DNA of 64,000 nucleotides from Arthrobacter sp. HY1533 (GCF_027568515.1 NZ_JANKZF010000006.1:204623-268622), one strand, 5' to 3'; counted from the stretch's first letter, positions 19,040 through 27,903 are shown. The notes: generated by a model not told the origin, from the letters alone. Numbers and translations: made by a program.

Positions 19040-19906
19040 TCAACCCTTGCTTTGCGAGCGGTAACGCAGCGGTGTGGTGCCATGGATTGAGCGGAACTGC
19101 CGGGAGAAGTAGAAGGCGTCGGGGTAGCCCACCTGGGCCGCAATCGCGGAGACGGCAAGGTCCGTGGTGTCCAGCAACTCCCGGGCCCGCGCCATGCGCA
19201 GCTGGGTCTGGAATTGCAGGACCGGCAGGCCCACCTGCTTGCGGAACAGCGTGGCAAAGTGGGATGGACTCAGCCGCGCCTCGGCGGCCAGCGCCGCCAC
19301 GCTGGTGCCATCGGCCAGGTTGCGCTGCAGCCGGTCCTTGGCGCGCCCAACCACGTCACTGTGTGATCCCTGCGGCGGCGCCGCATCCGCCAGCGTGGCC
19401 AGGAAATGCCACGCGGCCGCGGATGCAGCAAACAGGGTTGCCGGGCTCAGTTCACGCTCCATGAGTTCAACCACCTCTTCGAGCAAGGCCACCGCACGGA
19501 AGAGCTTGGCCGGCGTGCGCACCGTGTCGGGCCCCACGGCGCTGCCCACCTCGAGCAAGGCAGGCAGCTCCTGTCCGTCCAAGTGCATCCACCACAGCGT
19601 CCATGGATCGTCCGGGTCGCTGCCGTAGGCGTGCGGCACGCCCGGTGGAATGACCACCGCCTGCCCCGCCCGGACTGCTTGGTCCACGCCGTCCACCGTG
19701 CACCAGCCGCGGCCCTCGGTGCACAGCAGCACCACGGCCTGCGCGATCGGCTCCGTGCGCACCCGGCCGTGCGCGCGGGCCTGCGGGAAATAGCCGCAAT
19801 CGGTCACGAGCAGCGCCCGTGTGCCGGGCCGTTGCAACGCCTGCTGCGCCATGGGGCGGGGGAGGACGCGCAGCCGCTGCCCCGGGAATCCTTCTGCTAT
19901 GCGCAT
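19040..19906 (-). CDS. AraC-family transcriptional regulator
   Basis: A 288-residue regulator. The N-terminal cupin-like ligand pocket (about 45-110, with AVVIPPGVPHAYG and WTLWWMHLDG) is typical of sugar-responsive AraC proteins. The C-terminal double HTH runs from about 190 to 285 (SVAALAAEARLSPSHFATLF and AIAAQVGYPDAFYFSRQF). It is divergent from the DUF5107 gene and most likely activates it. A promoter, TGGACA-N18-GATTCT, ends six bases before the ATG, so the transcript should be leaderless. Confidence 0.88.
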   Translation of the reverse strand: MRIAEGFPGQRLRVLPRPMAQQALQRPGTRALLVTDCGYFPQARAHGRVRTEPIAQAVVLLCTEGRGWCTVDGVDQAVRAGQAVVIPPGVPHAYGSDPDDPWTLWWMHLDGQELPALLEVGSAVGPDTVRTPAKLFRAVALLEEVVELMERELSPATLFAASAAAWHFLATLADAAPPQGSHSDVVGRAKDRLQRNLADGTSVAALAAEARLSPSHFATLFRKQVGLPVLQFQTQLRMARARELLDTTDLAVSAIAAQVGYPDAFYFSRQFRSIHGTTPLRYRSQSKG

Positions 19907-19912
19907 GCCACC

Positions 19913-19942
19913 AGAATCACCTGCGGATAATTGTTTTGTCCA
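19913..19942 (-). promoter_or_regulatory. Leaderless promoter of the AraC gene
   Basis: On the minus strand TGGACA (19937-19942), 18 bp, GATTCT (19913-19918), then six bases to the ATG at 19906. Confidence 0.55.
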
Positions 19943-19986
19943 GTTTTCCCGTTGGAACCACCATTCCAGTCAGCCTTTCGAACATT

Positions 19987-19992
19987 TAGCCT
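19987..19992 (+). promoter_or_regulatory. -10 element for leaderless DUF5107 gene
   Basis: TAGCCT ends six bases before the ATG at 19999; no Shine-Dalgarno sequence is present. Confidence 0.5.
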
Positions 19993-19998
19993 AGTTTT

Positions 19999-22900
19999 AT
20001 GACCACTGAAACATCCAGCCCGTCGCGAATCGTCCTTCCCCCCGTGCCTGCCGCCCAGAGCGCCGAGGCCGTGGCGTGCTGGGCCGAGCCGCTTGTCATC
20101 GACACGTACATGCCGCTGGCGCCGGACAGCCTGCCCGCCTTTTTCGAGCAGCGCGTCTACCAGGGCTCCACGGGCCGGGTGTTTCCCATGCCGTTCCACG
20201 AGCGCGTCAGCCAGGACAAGGCACCCCACGCCTGGACGGCCGTCCACCTCGAGAATGAATGGCTGCGCGTGGTGGTCCTGCCAGAACTTGGCGGGCGCAT
20301 CCACATTGGCTACGACAAGGTGGCCGGCTACGACTTCTTCTACCGCAACAACGTGATCAAGCCGGCCCTTGTGGGCCTGACGGGGCCGTGGATCTCCGGC
20401 GGCGTCGAATTCAACTGGCCCCAGCACCACCGCCCGGCCACGTTCCTTCCCACCGACTTCGAGATTGAGCACGAGGACGACGGCGCCGTGACCGTCTGGT
20501 GCTCCGACCACGACCCTTTCACCCGCATGAAGGGCATGCACGGCATCCGGCTTCGCCCGGACAGCGCCGCGATTGAGGCGCGCGTGCGCCTGTACAACCG
20601 CACGGAGGAGACCCAGACGTTCCTGTGGTGGGCCAACGTTGCCGCGGCCGTGGATGAAAACTACCAGGCATTCTTCCCCACCGACGTGGACCAAGTGGCC
20701 GACCACGCCAAGCGGGCAACGGCCAGCTACCCGGCCCCGGCCGCCGGCGAGACGTACTACGGCGTGGACTACAGCGCCCAGCGCACGGCGGAGGTGCCCG
20801 ACGGTGACGGGCTGGACTGGTACCGGAACATCCCCGTGCCCACCTCATACATGGTCACCAAGACCGAGGACGACTTCTTTGGCGGCTACGACCACGGACG
20901 CGGCGCCGGGTTCGTGCATTGGGCCGACAGGCACTACGCACCGGGCAAGAAGCTCTGGACGTGGGGCGATGCCCCGTTCGGGCATGCCTGGGACGCGGCG
21001 CTGACCGATGGCGACGGCCCCTACATTGAGCTCATGGCCGGCGTCTTCACCGACAACCAACCCGACTTCTCCTTCCTCGCACCCGGCGAGACCAAGACCT
21101 TCAGCCAGTTCTGGTACCCCATCCACCAGATCGGCCCGGCCCACCAGGCCACCACCCAGCTTGCCGTGCGCCTGGATGTGGACGGACATGACGCCACCTT
21201 CGGCATTTCCGCAGCGGAGAAGCTGCCCGGCTGCCTCGTGGAACTGCACACGGCCGGCGGCCAGCCGCTCCATGCCCAGGCCGTGGACCTGGCACCGGGC
21301 ACCCAGCTGCTGCACACGCTCACGCTGGAAACGGCACCCAAGCTGACCGAGCTCGTGTTGACCGTCCGCCAGGGCGCCACCGAGCTGATCCGCTGGCAAA
21401 TGCGCGAGGGAACGAACACCGGGGGCGAGGTAGCCGACGCCGCCACCGAGCCGCCCGCTCCCGAAGACGTGGAATCCGTGGACGAGCTGTTCTTCATTGG
21501 CCAGTACCTGCGCCAGTACCGCCATGCCATTCGGCTGCCGGAACCCTACTGGCGTGAGGCCCTGCGCCGCGACCCCGGCGAGGTGCGCTGCAACATTGCC
21601 CTGGCCGAACGTGCCACCTGGGCCGGCGACCACACCACGGCCGAACAGCTGCTGCGCACCGCGATTGCCCGCATGGTGGCCCACGCTTCCAACCCGGCCG
21701 ACGGCGAGGCGCACTACCGGCTCGGCATTGTGCTGACCCGCACGGGGCGTGACATCGAGGCCGGGCGCCACCTGGCCAAGGCCAGCTGGAACTCTGCCTG
21801 GCGTGTGCCCGCCCGCCTGGCCCTGGCCCGCCTGAAGGCCCGGGCCGGCCAGTACGCCGCTGCCGCCGCCGATTTGCGTGAGGTTCTGGTGCTCGACGGC
21901 GCCCACCTCCAGGCCGCCGACCTCCTGGCCACGGTGCTGCGCGCCCAGGACAAGCCCGCCGAGGCCAACTCCCGCATTGCCGCAACCCTGGCGCTGGACC
22001 CGCTGGACCAGTGGGCCCGCGACCTCGCCGGCCTGCCCCTGACCGCTGATGCCCCCACCCTGCTCGATGTCGCCATTGAATACTCCAGTGCCGGGTTCGC
22101 CGGCGATGCCCTGCGCGTCCTGGAGCTGGCCGCCACGGCTGCCGAAAACAATGCACTCGGCCAGATCCAGGTGGCCCCGCTGGTGCAGTACCACCGGGCA
22201 GCCGTGCTGGAAGCCGAGGGCCGCTCCGAGGACGCGGCCCTGGCCCGCGCATTGGCCCGGACCGTGGACCGCACCCTGTGCCAGCCCTCCCGCACGGCAG
22301 ACGTTGCCGCGCTGGAAAACGCGCTCAAGCACGACGCCGGCGACCCCCTGGCAGCGATGCTGCTGGGCAACTGGCACTACGACAAGCGCCGCTACGCGGA
22401 GGCAGTGGCCTTCTGGAAGTCGGCCGAGTCCTCCCTTTCCGCTGCCTCCGGGGAAGGTGGCCAGGACCGCGCCTCGCTCGTGATCGTGCTGCGCAACCTC
22501 GCCATCGCGGCACACAACGTCCAGGGCGACGGCGAAGCGGCGCTCGCAGCCTACGGCAGGGCCCGCGAACTGGCGCCGGCGGACGCCAAGTTGTTGTACG
22601 AATACGACCAGCTTGCCGCCCGCCTCGGCGCCACGGAGCAATCCCGCCTCGAACGGCTCGAAGCGCACCTGGAACTTGCCGGGGAACGCGACGACCTCAG
22701 CGTCGTCTACGCCAACCTGCTGACCGGATCCGGCCGGGCCGCGGAAGCCCGCGGCTGGCTCCTGTCCCGGCAGTTCCAGCCCTGGGAAGGCGGCGAGGGC
22801 CAGTCCCTCGGGGCTTGGGACGCCGCCAACATTGCCCTTGCCGAGGATGCGCTGGACGCCGAGGACGCCGCTGCTGCCCTCGCCTGGGTGGACTCGGCGC

Positions 22901-23322
22901 TCGCCAGCCCCGGCTCACTGGGCGAGGCACGGCATCCGCTGGCCAACTCGGCCCGGATCCAGCTATTGCGGGGAAATGCGCTCGCAGCCCTCGGCCGGGA
23001 CGCGGAGGCTGCCAGCGCATGGGAGCAGGCGGCCTCGATCCGCAGCGACTTCCAGGCCATGAACGTGCAGAGCTACAGCAACCAGAGCTGCTACTCAGCC
23101 AAGGCCCTGCGCAAGCTGGGCCGGGAGGAAGAAGTCGGGCAGCTCGTCTCGGGTATTGCCGAATACGTTGCGGAGCTCGCCGCGACCCCGGCAGGGATTG
23201 ACTTCTTCGCCACCTCACTGCCCACCATGCTCCTGTTCACGGAAGATCCGCAGGACGGGCGGGACCGCACGGTCGCCGAATTGCGCGAACAGCTGGCCAT
23301 GCTCAGTGGTGTCACTGCGTGA
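19999..23322 (+). CDS. DUF5107 and TPR-repeat protein
   Basis: A very large cytoplasmic protein of 1107 residues with no signal peptide. The N-terminal third (about 45-380) is a beta-sandwich-like DUF5107 domain with conserved aromatic and charged motifs (LPELGGRIHIGYD, WISGGVEFNWPQHHRP, TDNQPDFSFLAPGETKTF). Its opening resembles galactose-mutarotase/glycoside-hydrolase beta-sandwich folds. From about 500 onward it is Ala/Leu-rich and helical, with repeated TPR-like units (for example ALRRDPGEVRCNIALAERA). It is translationally coupled (GTGA) to a mutarotase-like enzyme and faces an AraC regulator. A carbohydrate role is likely; no reaction can be stated. Confidence 0.85.
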   Translation: MTTETSSPSRIVLPPVPAAQSAEAVACWAEPLVIDTYMPLAPDSLPAFFEQRVYQGSTGRVFPMPFHERVSQDKAPHAWTAVHLENEWLRVVVLPELGGRIHIGYDKVAGYDFFYRNNVIKPALVGLTGPWISGGVEFNWPQHHRPATFLPTDFEIEHEDDGAVTVWCSDHDPFTRMKGMHGIRLRPDSAAIEARVRLYNRTEETQTFLWWANVAAAVDENYQAFFPTDVDQVADHAKRATASYPAPAAGETYYGVDYSAQRTAEVPDGDGLDWYRNIPVPTSYMVTKTEDDFFGGYDHGRGAGFVHWADRHYAPGKKLWTWGDAPFGHAWDAALTDGDGPYIELMAGVFTDNQPDFSFLAPGETKTFSQFWYPIHQIGPAHQATTQLAVRLDVDGHDATFGISAAEKLPGCLVELHTAGGQPLHAQAVDLAPGTQLLHTLTLETAPKLTELVLTVRQGATELIRWQMREGTNTGGEVADAATEPPAPEDVESVDELFFIGQYLRQYRHAIRLPEPYWREALRRDPGEVRCNIALAERATWAGDHTTAEQLLRTAIARMVAHASNPADGEAHYRLGIVLTRTGRDIEAGRHLAKASWNSAWRVPARLALARLKARAGQYAAAAADLREVLVLDGAHLQAADLLATVLRAQDKPAEANSRIAATLALDPLDQWARDLAGLPLTADAPTLLDVAIEYSSAGFAGDALRVLELAATAAENNALGQIQVAPLVQYHRAAVLEAEGRSEDAALARALARTVDRTLCQPSRTADVAALENALKHDAGDPLAAMLLGNWHYDKRRYAEAVAFWKSAESSLSAASGEGGQDRASLVIVLRNLAIAAHNVQGDGEAALAAYGRARELAPADAKLLYEYDQLAARLGATEQSRLERLEAHLELAGERDDLSVVYANLLTGSGRAAEARGWLLSRQFQPWEGGEGQSLGAWDAANIALAEDALDAEDAAAALAWVDSALASPGSLGEARHPLANSARIQLLRGNALAALGRDAEAASAWEQAASIRSDFQAMNVQSYSNQSCYSAKALRKLGREEEVGQLVSGIAEYVAELAATPAGIDFFATSLPTMLLFTEDPQDGRDRTVAELREQLAMLSGVTA

Positions 23323-24227
23323 GTGTATTTGTGGGTGGCCCTGGACTGCGCTGCGAAGTGCAGCCGGACCGGGGTGCCCGCATTGTGAGCCTGCAGGGGG
23401 CGGACGGCTGGGAGTGGCTGGCGGCGAGTGAACGCACACCCGCCGCCGGCACGGGCCTGCCGTTTGTCCGCCCGGGCATGGGCGGCTGGGATGAGGTGGC
23501 ACCCACGGTGCAGGCGGACCCCGACGCGGAAGCCCCCAGCGGCACCCGGCTGCCGGCACTGCCTGACCACGGCGACGTCTGGAACATGCCGTGGCGTGTG
23601 GACCATGCTGGCCCGGGCGAACTCGCCGTTTCGGTGGACTTGCCCAGTATGCCCGTCACCCTTGACCGGACCATCAACGCGACGGAACGGGGTCTGCGAT
23701 TCCACTACCGGGCCACCACCACATCCCGCGACCCACTTCCGTTCCTCTGGTGCGCCCACCCGCAATTTGCCGCCGGACCGGGGGTGGATGTTGCCCTGGA
23801 GTCGGGCGGTGTCCGCATTGCCCCCGAGCTCACCGAAATGTATCCGGGGGAGGAGCAGGCTCTCGACTTCGCCGCCCGTCCGCGCCACGCCACCATGCCG
23901 GCCGGCACCTCGTTGAAGGCCTTCGTGGACCCGGACATCCGTGCCGACGCGGCCGTCCTCAGCTTGCCCACGGGCCGTTCGCTGCGCCTCGACTGGGACT
24001 CCACGCAACTGCCGTACCTGGGACTGTTCTGGGACAACGGCGAGTTTGCCGCCGAACCCGTGCTCGCCGTCGAACCTTCCACGGGATGGGGTGAGCGACT
24101 CTCCGCCGCCGAGCGGCAGCAACGGGTGCTGGCGGTTTCGCAGGGGCAGCCCCTCGAGTGGGAGCTTCACCTGTCTGAGACGGTCGTTTCCGCGCCCCAA
24201 TTCGGCGCACCCCGCCAGTGCGCCTAG
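23319..24227 (+). CDS. Aldose 1-epimerase-like (galactose mutarotase fold) protein
   Basis: A 302-residue beta-sandwich protein of the galactose mutarotase-like superfamily. GARIVSLQGADGWEWL at the N-terminus is the usual entry strand, FLWCAHPQFAAGPG resembles the catalytic-His region, and YLGLFWDNGEFAAEPVLAVEPSTG carries the acidic residue near the C-terminus. The GTG overlaps the DUF5107 stop, so the two are translated together. It may interconvert anomers of the sugar on which the DUF5107 protein acts, but the substrate is unknown. Confidence 0.75.
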   Translation: MSVFVGGPGLRCEVQPDRGARIVSLQGADGWEWLAASERTPAAGTGLPFVRPGMGGWDEVAPTVQADPDAEAPSGTRLPALPDHGDVWNMPWRVDHAGPGELAVSVDLPSMPVTLDRTINATERGLRFHYRATTTSRDPLPFLWCAHPQFAAGPGVDVALESGGVRIAPELTEMYPGEEQALDFAARPRHATMPAGTSLKAFVDPDIRADAAVLSLPTGRSLRLDWDSTQLPYLGLFWDNGEFAAEPVLAVEPSTGWGERLSAAERQQRVLAVSQGQPLEWELHLSETVVSAPQFGAPRQCA

Positions 24228-24334
24228 CTCCGGCGTGCTTCCCTACCAACCACCAGTTCCCGCGGGTAGTGTTCAAGGCGTGGCCGCAATGATGCCGGCC
24301 GCCACCCAAGCTGTGTGAATCGGAGGGTTTCGTC

Positions 24335-25336
24335 ATGAAAAAGCTCATCAATGATCCCAAGACAGTAGTCAATGAATCCGTGGAAGGTTTTGGCCTGGCG
24401 CATGCCGGCCATGTGACGGTCCACCCCGACCCGCTCTTCGTGACCCGAAGCGGGGCCCAGCGCGAGGGCAAGGTGGGCCTTGTTTCCGGCGGCGGCAGCG
24501 GGCACGAGCCCCTGCACGCCGGCTATGTGGGATTCGGCATGCTGGATGCGGCCGTTCCGGGGGCCATGTTCACCTCTCCCACCCCCGACGCCATCATTCC
24601 GGCGACCATCGCCGCGAACTCGGGTGCCGGCGTCGTGCACATTGTGAAGAACTACACCGGCGACGTGCTGAACTTTGAGACCGCGGCCGAAATGGCCGAG
24701 GCAGAGGGCGTGTCCGTGCGCACCGTGCTGGTGAACGACGACGTCGCCGTGGAGGACTCGCTGTACACGGCCGGGCGCCGCGGCGTGGCCGGCACGGTCC
24801 TGGTGGAAAAGATCGCCGGGGCCGCCGCCGAACGCGGGGACAACCTCGACGCAGTGGCCGCCATCGGCCAGCGCGTCAACGACAACGTGCGCAGCATGGG
24901 CGTGGCCCTGTCCGCCTGCACCGTCCCGCACGCGGGCGTCCCCAGCTTCGAACTGGCCGAGGACGAGATTGAGATTGGCATCGGCATCCACGGCGAGCCG
25001 GGCCGCCACCGCATCCCCTTGGAAAACGCCGACGGCATCACCGAACGGCTGCTCGAACCGATCCTGGCAGACCTCAAGCCCGCCGCCGGGGACAAGGTGC
25101 TCCTGTTCGTCAACGGCATGGGCGGCACCCCGGCCAGCGAGCTGTACATTGTGTTCCGCCACGCGGCCAAGCTGCTTGCAGACGCCGGACTCGTCGTGGA
25201 GCGCTCCCTGGTGGGCAACTACATCACGGCGCTGGAAATGCAGGGCTGCTCCATTTCGGTGCTGCGCCTGGATGATGAAATGACAAGTTTGTGGGACGCA
25301 CCCGTCAACACCCCTGCGCTGCGATGGGGGATGTAA
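24335..25336 (+). CDS. dhaK: Dihydroxyacetone kinase subunit DhaK
   Basis: Binds dihydroxyacetone as a hemiaminal on a histidine and presents it to DhaL for phosphorylation. The 333 residues contain GGGSGHEPLHAGYVG (52-66), the NYTGD substrate-loop Asp (110) and the covalent His219 in GIGIHGEPG. GGAGG stands before the ATG. It is first in dhaK-dhaL-dhaM, the PTS-dependent kinase; the phosphate comes from PEP through enzyme I, HPr and DhaM, not from ATP. Confidence 0.95.
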   Translation: MKKLINDPKTVVNESVEGFGLAHAGHVTVHPDPLFVTRSGAQREGKVGLVSGGGSGHEPLHAGYVGFGMLDAAVPGAMFTSPTPDAIIPATIAANSGAGVVHIVKNYTGDVLNFETAAEMAEAEGVSVRTVLVNDDVAVEDSLYTAGRRGVAGTVLVEKIAGAAAERGDNLDAVAAIGQRVNDNVRSMGVALSACTVPHAGVPSFELAEDEIEIGIGIHGEPGRHRIPLENADGITERLLEPILADLKPAAGDKVLLFVNGMGGTPASELYIVFRHAAKLLADAGLVVERSLVGNYITALEMQGCSISVLRLDDEMTSLWDAPVNTPALRWGM

Positions 25337-25975
25337 ATGCCCAACACACTCGACACCGCATGGGCCATCGCCTGGCTGCGCCTCTCCGCCACCGTCGTGG
25401 CGGAAAACCGCATGGCCCTCATTGAGCTGGACCGGGCCATCGGCGACGGCGACCACGGCGAAAACCTGGACCGCGGCTTCACGGCAATCCTCGAAAAGCT
25501 CGACGCCGAGCCGCCCGCCACCCCCGGGGCCGCGTTCAAGCTGGCCGCCATGACCCTGATGTCAAAGGTGGGCGGCGCCGCCGGCCCGCTGTACGGCACA
25601 GCCTATCTGCGTGCGGCCACGGCCGTGGGCGAGGCCGCGGAGCTTGATGCGGCAACCCTCGTGGCAGCACTGGCGGCCGCCCGCGACGGCGTGGTGGCCC
25701 GCGGCAAGGCCGAGACCGGCGACAAAACCATGATCGACGCCTGGACCCCGGCCGTCGACGCCGCAACAGCCGCAGCCGAATCCGGGGCGGAACCGGCCGC
25801 CGTGCTGGCGGCCGCCGCCACGGCAGCCGAGGCCGGTGCCGCAGCCACAGAGCCGCTCATTGCCCGCAAGGGCCGGGCCAGCTACCTGGGGGAGCGGGCC
25901 ATTGGGCACCGCGACCCGGGGGCGCAATCCTCGGCGCTCATCCTGCGCGCCGCGGCCCAGGCGGCCGGCGCATGA
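25337..25975 (+). CDS. dhaL: Dihydroxyacetone kinase subunit DhaL
   Basis: The ADP-binding subunit that carries phosphate from DhaM to dihydroxyacetone. The 212 residues hold the Mg-ADP aspartates in DRAIGDGDHG (32-41) and the helical-barrel motif SKVGGAAGPLYGT. The ATG follows the dhaK stop with no gap, and its own stop overlaps dhaM (ATGA). Confidence 0.93.
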   Translation: MPNTLDTAWAIAWLRLSATVVAENRMALIELDRAIGDGDHGENLDRGFTAILEKLDAEPPATPGAAFKLAAMTLMSKVGGAAGPLYGTAYLRAATAVGEAAELDAATLVAALAAARDGVVARGKAETGDKTMIDAWTPAVDAATAAAESGAEPAAVLAAAATAAEAGAAATEPLIARKGRASYLGERAIGHRDPGAQSSALILRAAAQAAGA

Positions 25976-26646
25976 GCGTGGGGCTGGTCATTGTGTCCCA
26001 CAGCGCCCAGCTGGCCGCCGGCGTGGTTGAGCTGGCCGCCCAGATGGCGCCCAACGTGGTGCTGCTCCCGGCCGGGGGCATGGACGACGGCGGCATCGGC
26101 ACCTCCCTGGAGAAGGTCATGGAGGCGCTCGGTGCGGCAGACACGGGCGACGGGGCCGTGGTCCTGACGGATCTCGGCTCGGCCGTCATGACGGCCGAAT
26201 CCGCCCTGGAGTTCCTGGGCAGCCCCGAGAACGTGCGCCTGGCCGATGCGCCACTCGTGGAAGGTGCCATTGCCGCGGCCGTGGCTGCCCAGTCGGGTGC
26301 TTCCCTGGACGTGGTGTGCAAGGCGGCCGAGACCGCGCTGCAGCCGGCGGCCGCTCCTCCGGTGGTCGAGCCTGTCGAGACCCAAGCCACCGCAGTGACT
26401 GCCGTGCTGACGCTCATCAACCCCATGGGCCTGCACGCCAGGCCGGCCGCGGTGCTGGCCGGTGAGCTGGGCGCGATGGATGTGGACATTGAGATCAACG
26501 GCGTGGACGCGCAGTCGGTCATGATGCTCATGACTTTGGGCGCGGGGCAGGGCACGGAACTAAACGTCACCGCCACCGGCCCTGACGCCCGGCGTGCCGT
26601 CGCGCTGGTGCGCAGCGAGGTGGAGGCCGGCTTCGGCGAGATCTAA
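25972..26646 (+). CDS. dhaM: DhaM phosphoryl donor fused to an HPr domain
   Basis: Transfers phosphate from the PTS to DhaL. Residues 1-110 are the EIIA-mannose-like DhaM domain with active His10 in VIVSHS. A linker rich in Ala and Pro follows, then an HPr domain (about 142-224) with active His155 in NPMGLHARPAA. The enzyme I domain found in E. coli DhaM is absent. The linker peptide VVEPVET (131-137) is encoded by a 22-bp repeat that also occurs twice elsewhere in this window, so a dispersed repeat appears to have been absorbed into the gene. Confidence 0.92.
   Translation: MSVGLVIVSHSAQLAAGVVELAAQMAPNVVLLPAGGMDDGGIGTSLEKVMEALGAADTGDGAVVLTDLGSAVMTAESALEFLGSPENVRLADAPLVEGAIAAAVAAQSGASLDVVCKAAETALQPAAAPPVVEPVETQATAVTAVLTLINPMGLHARPAAVLAGELGAMDVDIEINGVDAQSVMMLMTLGAGQGTELNVTATGPDARRAVALVRSEVEAGFGEI
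26361..26382. repeat. Dispersed palindromic repeat inside dhaM
   Basis: The 22-bp sequence beginning GGTGGTCGAGCCTGTCGAGA has imperfect dyad symmetry. Related copies occur at 26806-26828 and, inverted, at 47106-47127. It lies in frame in the linker of dhaM. Confidence 0.7.
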
Positions 26647-26673
26647 CCGCACGCCGCAGGATGCGCACGCTTC

Positions 26674-26767
26674 GCGGGATGAGGGGCTGGTGCCCGCACC
26701 GCGCCACACACGACTTCGTCGGTGTGTCCGCGGCGACGCCCACCACGCCGCCAGCCCCTCATCCCGC
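26674..26767. repeat. Long inverted repeat after dhaM
   Basis: Perfect 17-bp arms, GCGGGATGAGGGGCTGG at 26674-26690 and its complement at 26751-26767, enclose 60 nt. The enclosed stretch can itself fold (ACACACGAC ... GTCGGTGTGT, about 26706-26727). It probably forms a cruciform or terminator between convergent dhaM and mutY. No gene lies in 26647-26843. Confidence 0.7.
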
Positions 26768-26803
26768 TTCGCTTGGCGTCCGTCTCGCCGGATCCGTCCG
26801 CGC

Positions 26804-26830
26804 CCGGTGGTCGAGCCTGTCGATCACCGG
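26804..26830. repeat. Second copy of the palindromic repeat
   Basis: GGTGGTCGAGCCTGTCGATC and the following ACC, flanked by CCGGTG/CACCGG, make an extended dyad. It is related to the copy inside dhaM, and its edge lies 14 bp from the mutY stop. Confidence 0.65.
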
Positions 26831-26843
26831 ATGCCGGACTCGG

Positions 26844-27752
26844 TCAGGCTGGCAGCTGGTAGCCGGCTTCTGAATGCTGGGCCAGGCCGTCCGCCACCAG
26901 GCCTGCCAGGGCGCGCTCCAGCTGGGGCGCGTGCGTGTTGAGGTCGTGCAGCTTGCCCAGTTCCGCGGCCAGTTCGGTGTGGGCGCGGGCAGCGTCTCCA
27001 TCCCAGAACAGGTCGGCGTGCACGGGGGAGCCGGCCGCGCGCAGCACAGCCATGACGGCTCCGCGGACCTGCCGGTCGGTGCCTGCCCAGGGCTGGCCCT
27101 TGGGGATGTAGGTGGGTTCGGGCTGGCCCGCGGCAATCCAGGCGCACTGCTCGAGCACGGGGCACAGGCCGCACTTGGGGCTGCGCGCCGTGCAGACCAC
27201 CGCGCCAAGTTCCATGACGGCGGCATTCCACAGCACCGATTCGCCGTCGTCCTCCGGGAGCAGCTCCGCAGCCAGTGCCATCTCGGCGGCCGTCAGCGCC
27301 GGCGCGGGCAGTGCCTGGCCCACCACGAGGCGGGCGTGCACGCGGCGGATGTTCGTGTCCACAACTGTGGTGCGTCGGCCAAAGGCGAAGGCAGCCACGG
27401 CGGCCGCTGTGTACGTGCCTACTCCGGGCAGCTCGAGAAGTTCCTCAAAGGTGTCTGGCACCTTCCCGCCGTGCTGTTCCACGATTTGTGCGGCAGCCGC
27501 ATGCAGGCGCAGCGCCCGGCGGGGGTAGCCCAGCCGGCCCCAGGCCCGCAGCACCTCGGCGGCCGGGGCGGCGGCAAAGTCCGCGGGTGTGGGCCAGCGC
27601 CCCAGCCATTCCTCCCAGACCGGCTGCACGCGCACCACCGGCGTTTGCTGGAGCATGATCTCACTGACCAGGATCCCCCAGGGGGATGCGCCGCCGCGCC
27701 ATGGCAGGTCCCTGGCCTCACGCAGGAACCAGTCCTGGATTTCCCGGTGCAA
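26844..27752 (-). CDS. mutY: A/G-specific adenine glycosylase
   Basis: Removes adenine mispaired with 8-oxoguanine. The 302 residues hold the HhH-GPD fold with catalytic Glu31 (LVSEIMLQQTPVV), the hairpin LPGVGTYTAAAVAAFA (108-123), catalytic Asp132 (VVDTNIRRVHARL) and the Fe-S ligands Cys187-x6-Cys194-x2-Cys197-x5-Cys203. The C-terminal NUDIX-like domain of E. coli MutY is missing, as in the short actinobacterial forms. The start is TTG 27752 with AAGGAG five to six bases upstream. Nearby disA and radA make this a DNA-maintenance neighbourhood. Confidence 0.93.
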   Translation of the reverse strand: MHREIQDWFLREARDLPWRGGASPWGILVSEIMLQQTPVVRVQPVWEEWLGRWPTPADFAAAPAAEVLRAWGRLGYPRRALRLHAAAAQIVEQHGGKVPDTFEELLELPGVGTYTAAAVAAFAFGRRTTVVDTNIRRVHARLVVGQALPAPALTAAEMALAAELLPEDDGESVLWNAAVMELGAVVCTARSPKCGLCPVLEQCAWIAAGQPEPTYIPKGQPWAGTDRQVRGAVMAVLRAAGSPVHADLFWDGDAARAHTELAAELGKLHDLNTHAPQLERALAGLVADGLAQHSEAGYQLPA

Positions 27753-27891
27753 GCAAACTCCTTGAAGTCGAGCGATTCCCGGGACGCCTCACACGCCCCG
27801 CAGCATTCCACTCTAGGCCACCGGGCCGCAGGGGGCCTTTCTCACAGGAAGCACGGCGGCGTGGTTGGTGCGGGGCGCCCCGGGCCTTCGA

Positions 27892-27897
27892 TACCCT
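27892..27897 (+). promoter_or_regulatory. -10 element for leaderless membrane-protein gene
   Basis: TACCCT ends six bases before the ATG at 27904; there is no Shine-Dalgarno sequence. Confidence 0.5.
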
Positions 27898-27903
27898 TTA
27901 GAC

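Noticed and set aside
20845..22668. A 607-codon open frame on the minus strand
   Set aside because: Antisense to the DUF5107/TPR gene, low-complexity composition rich in Gly, His and Arg, no domain.
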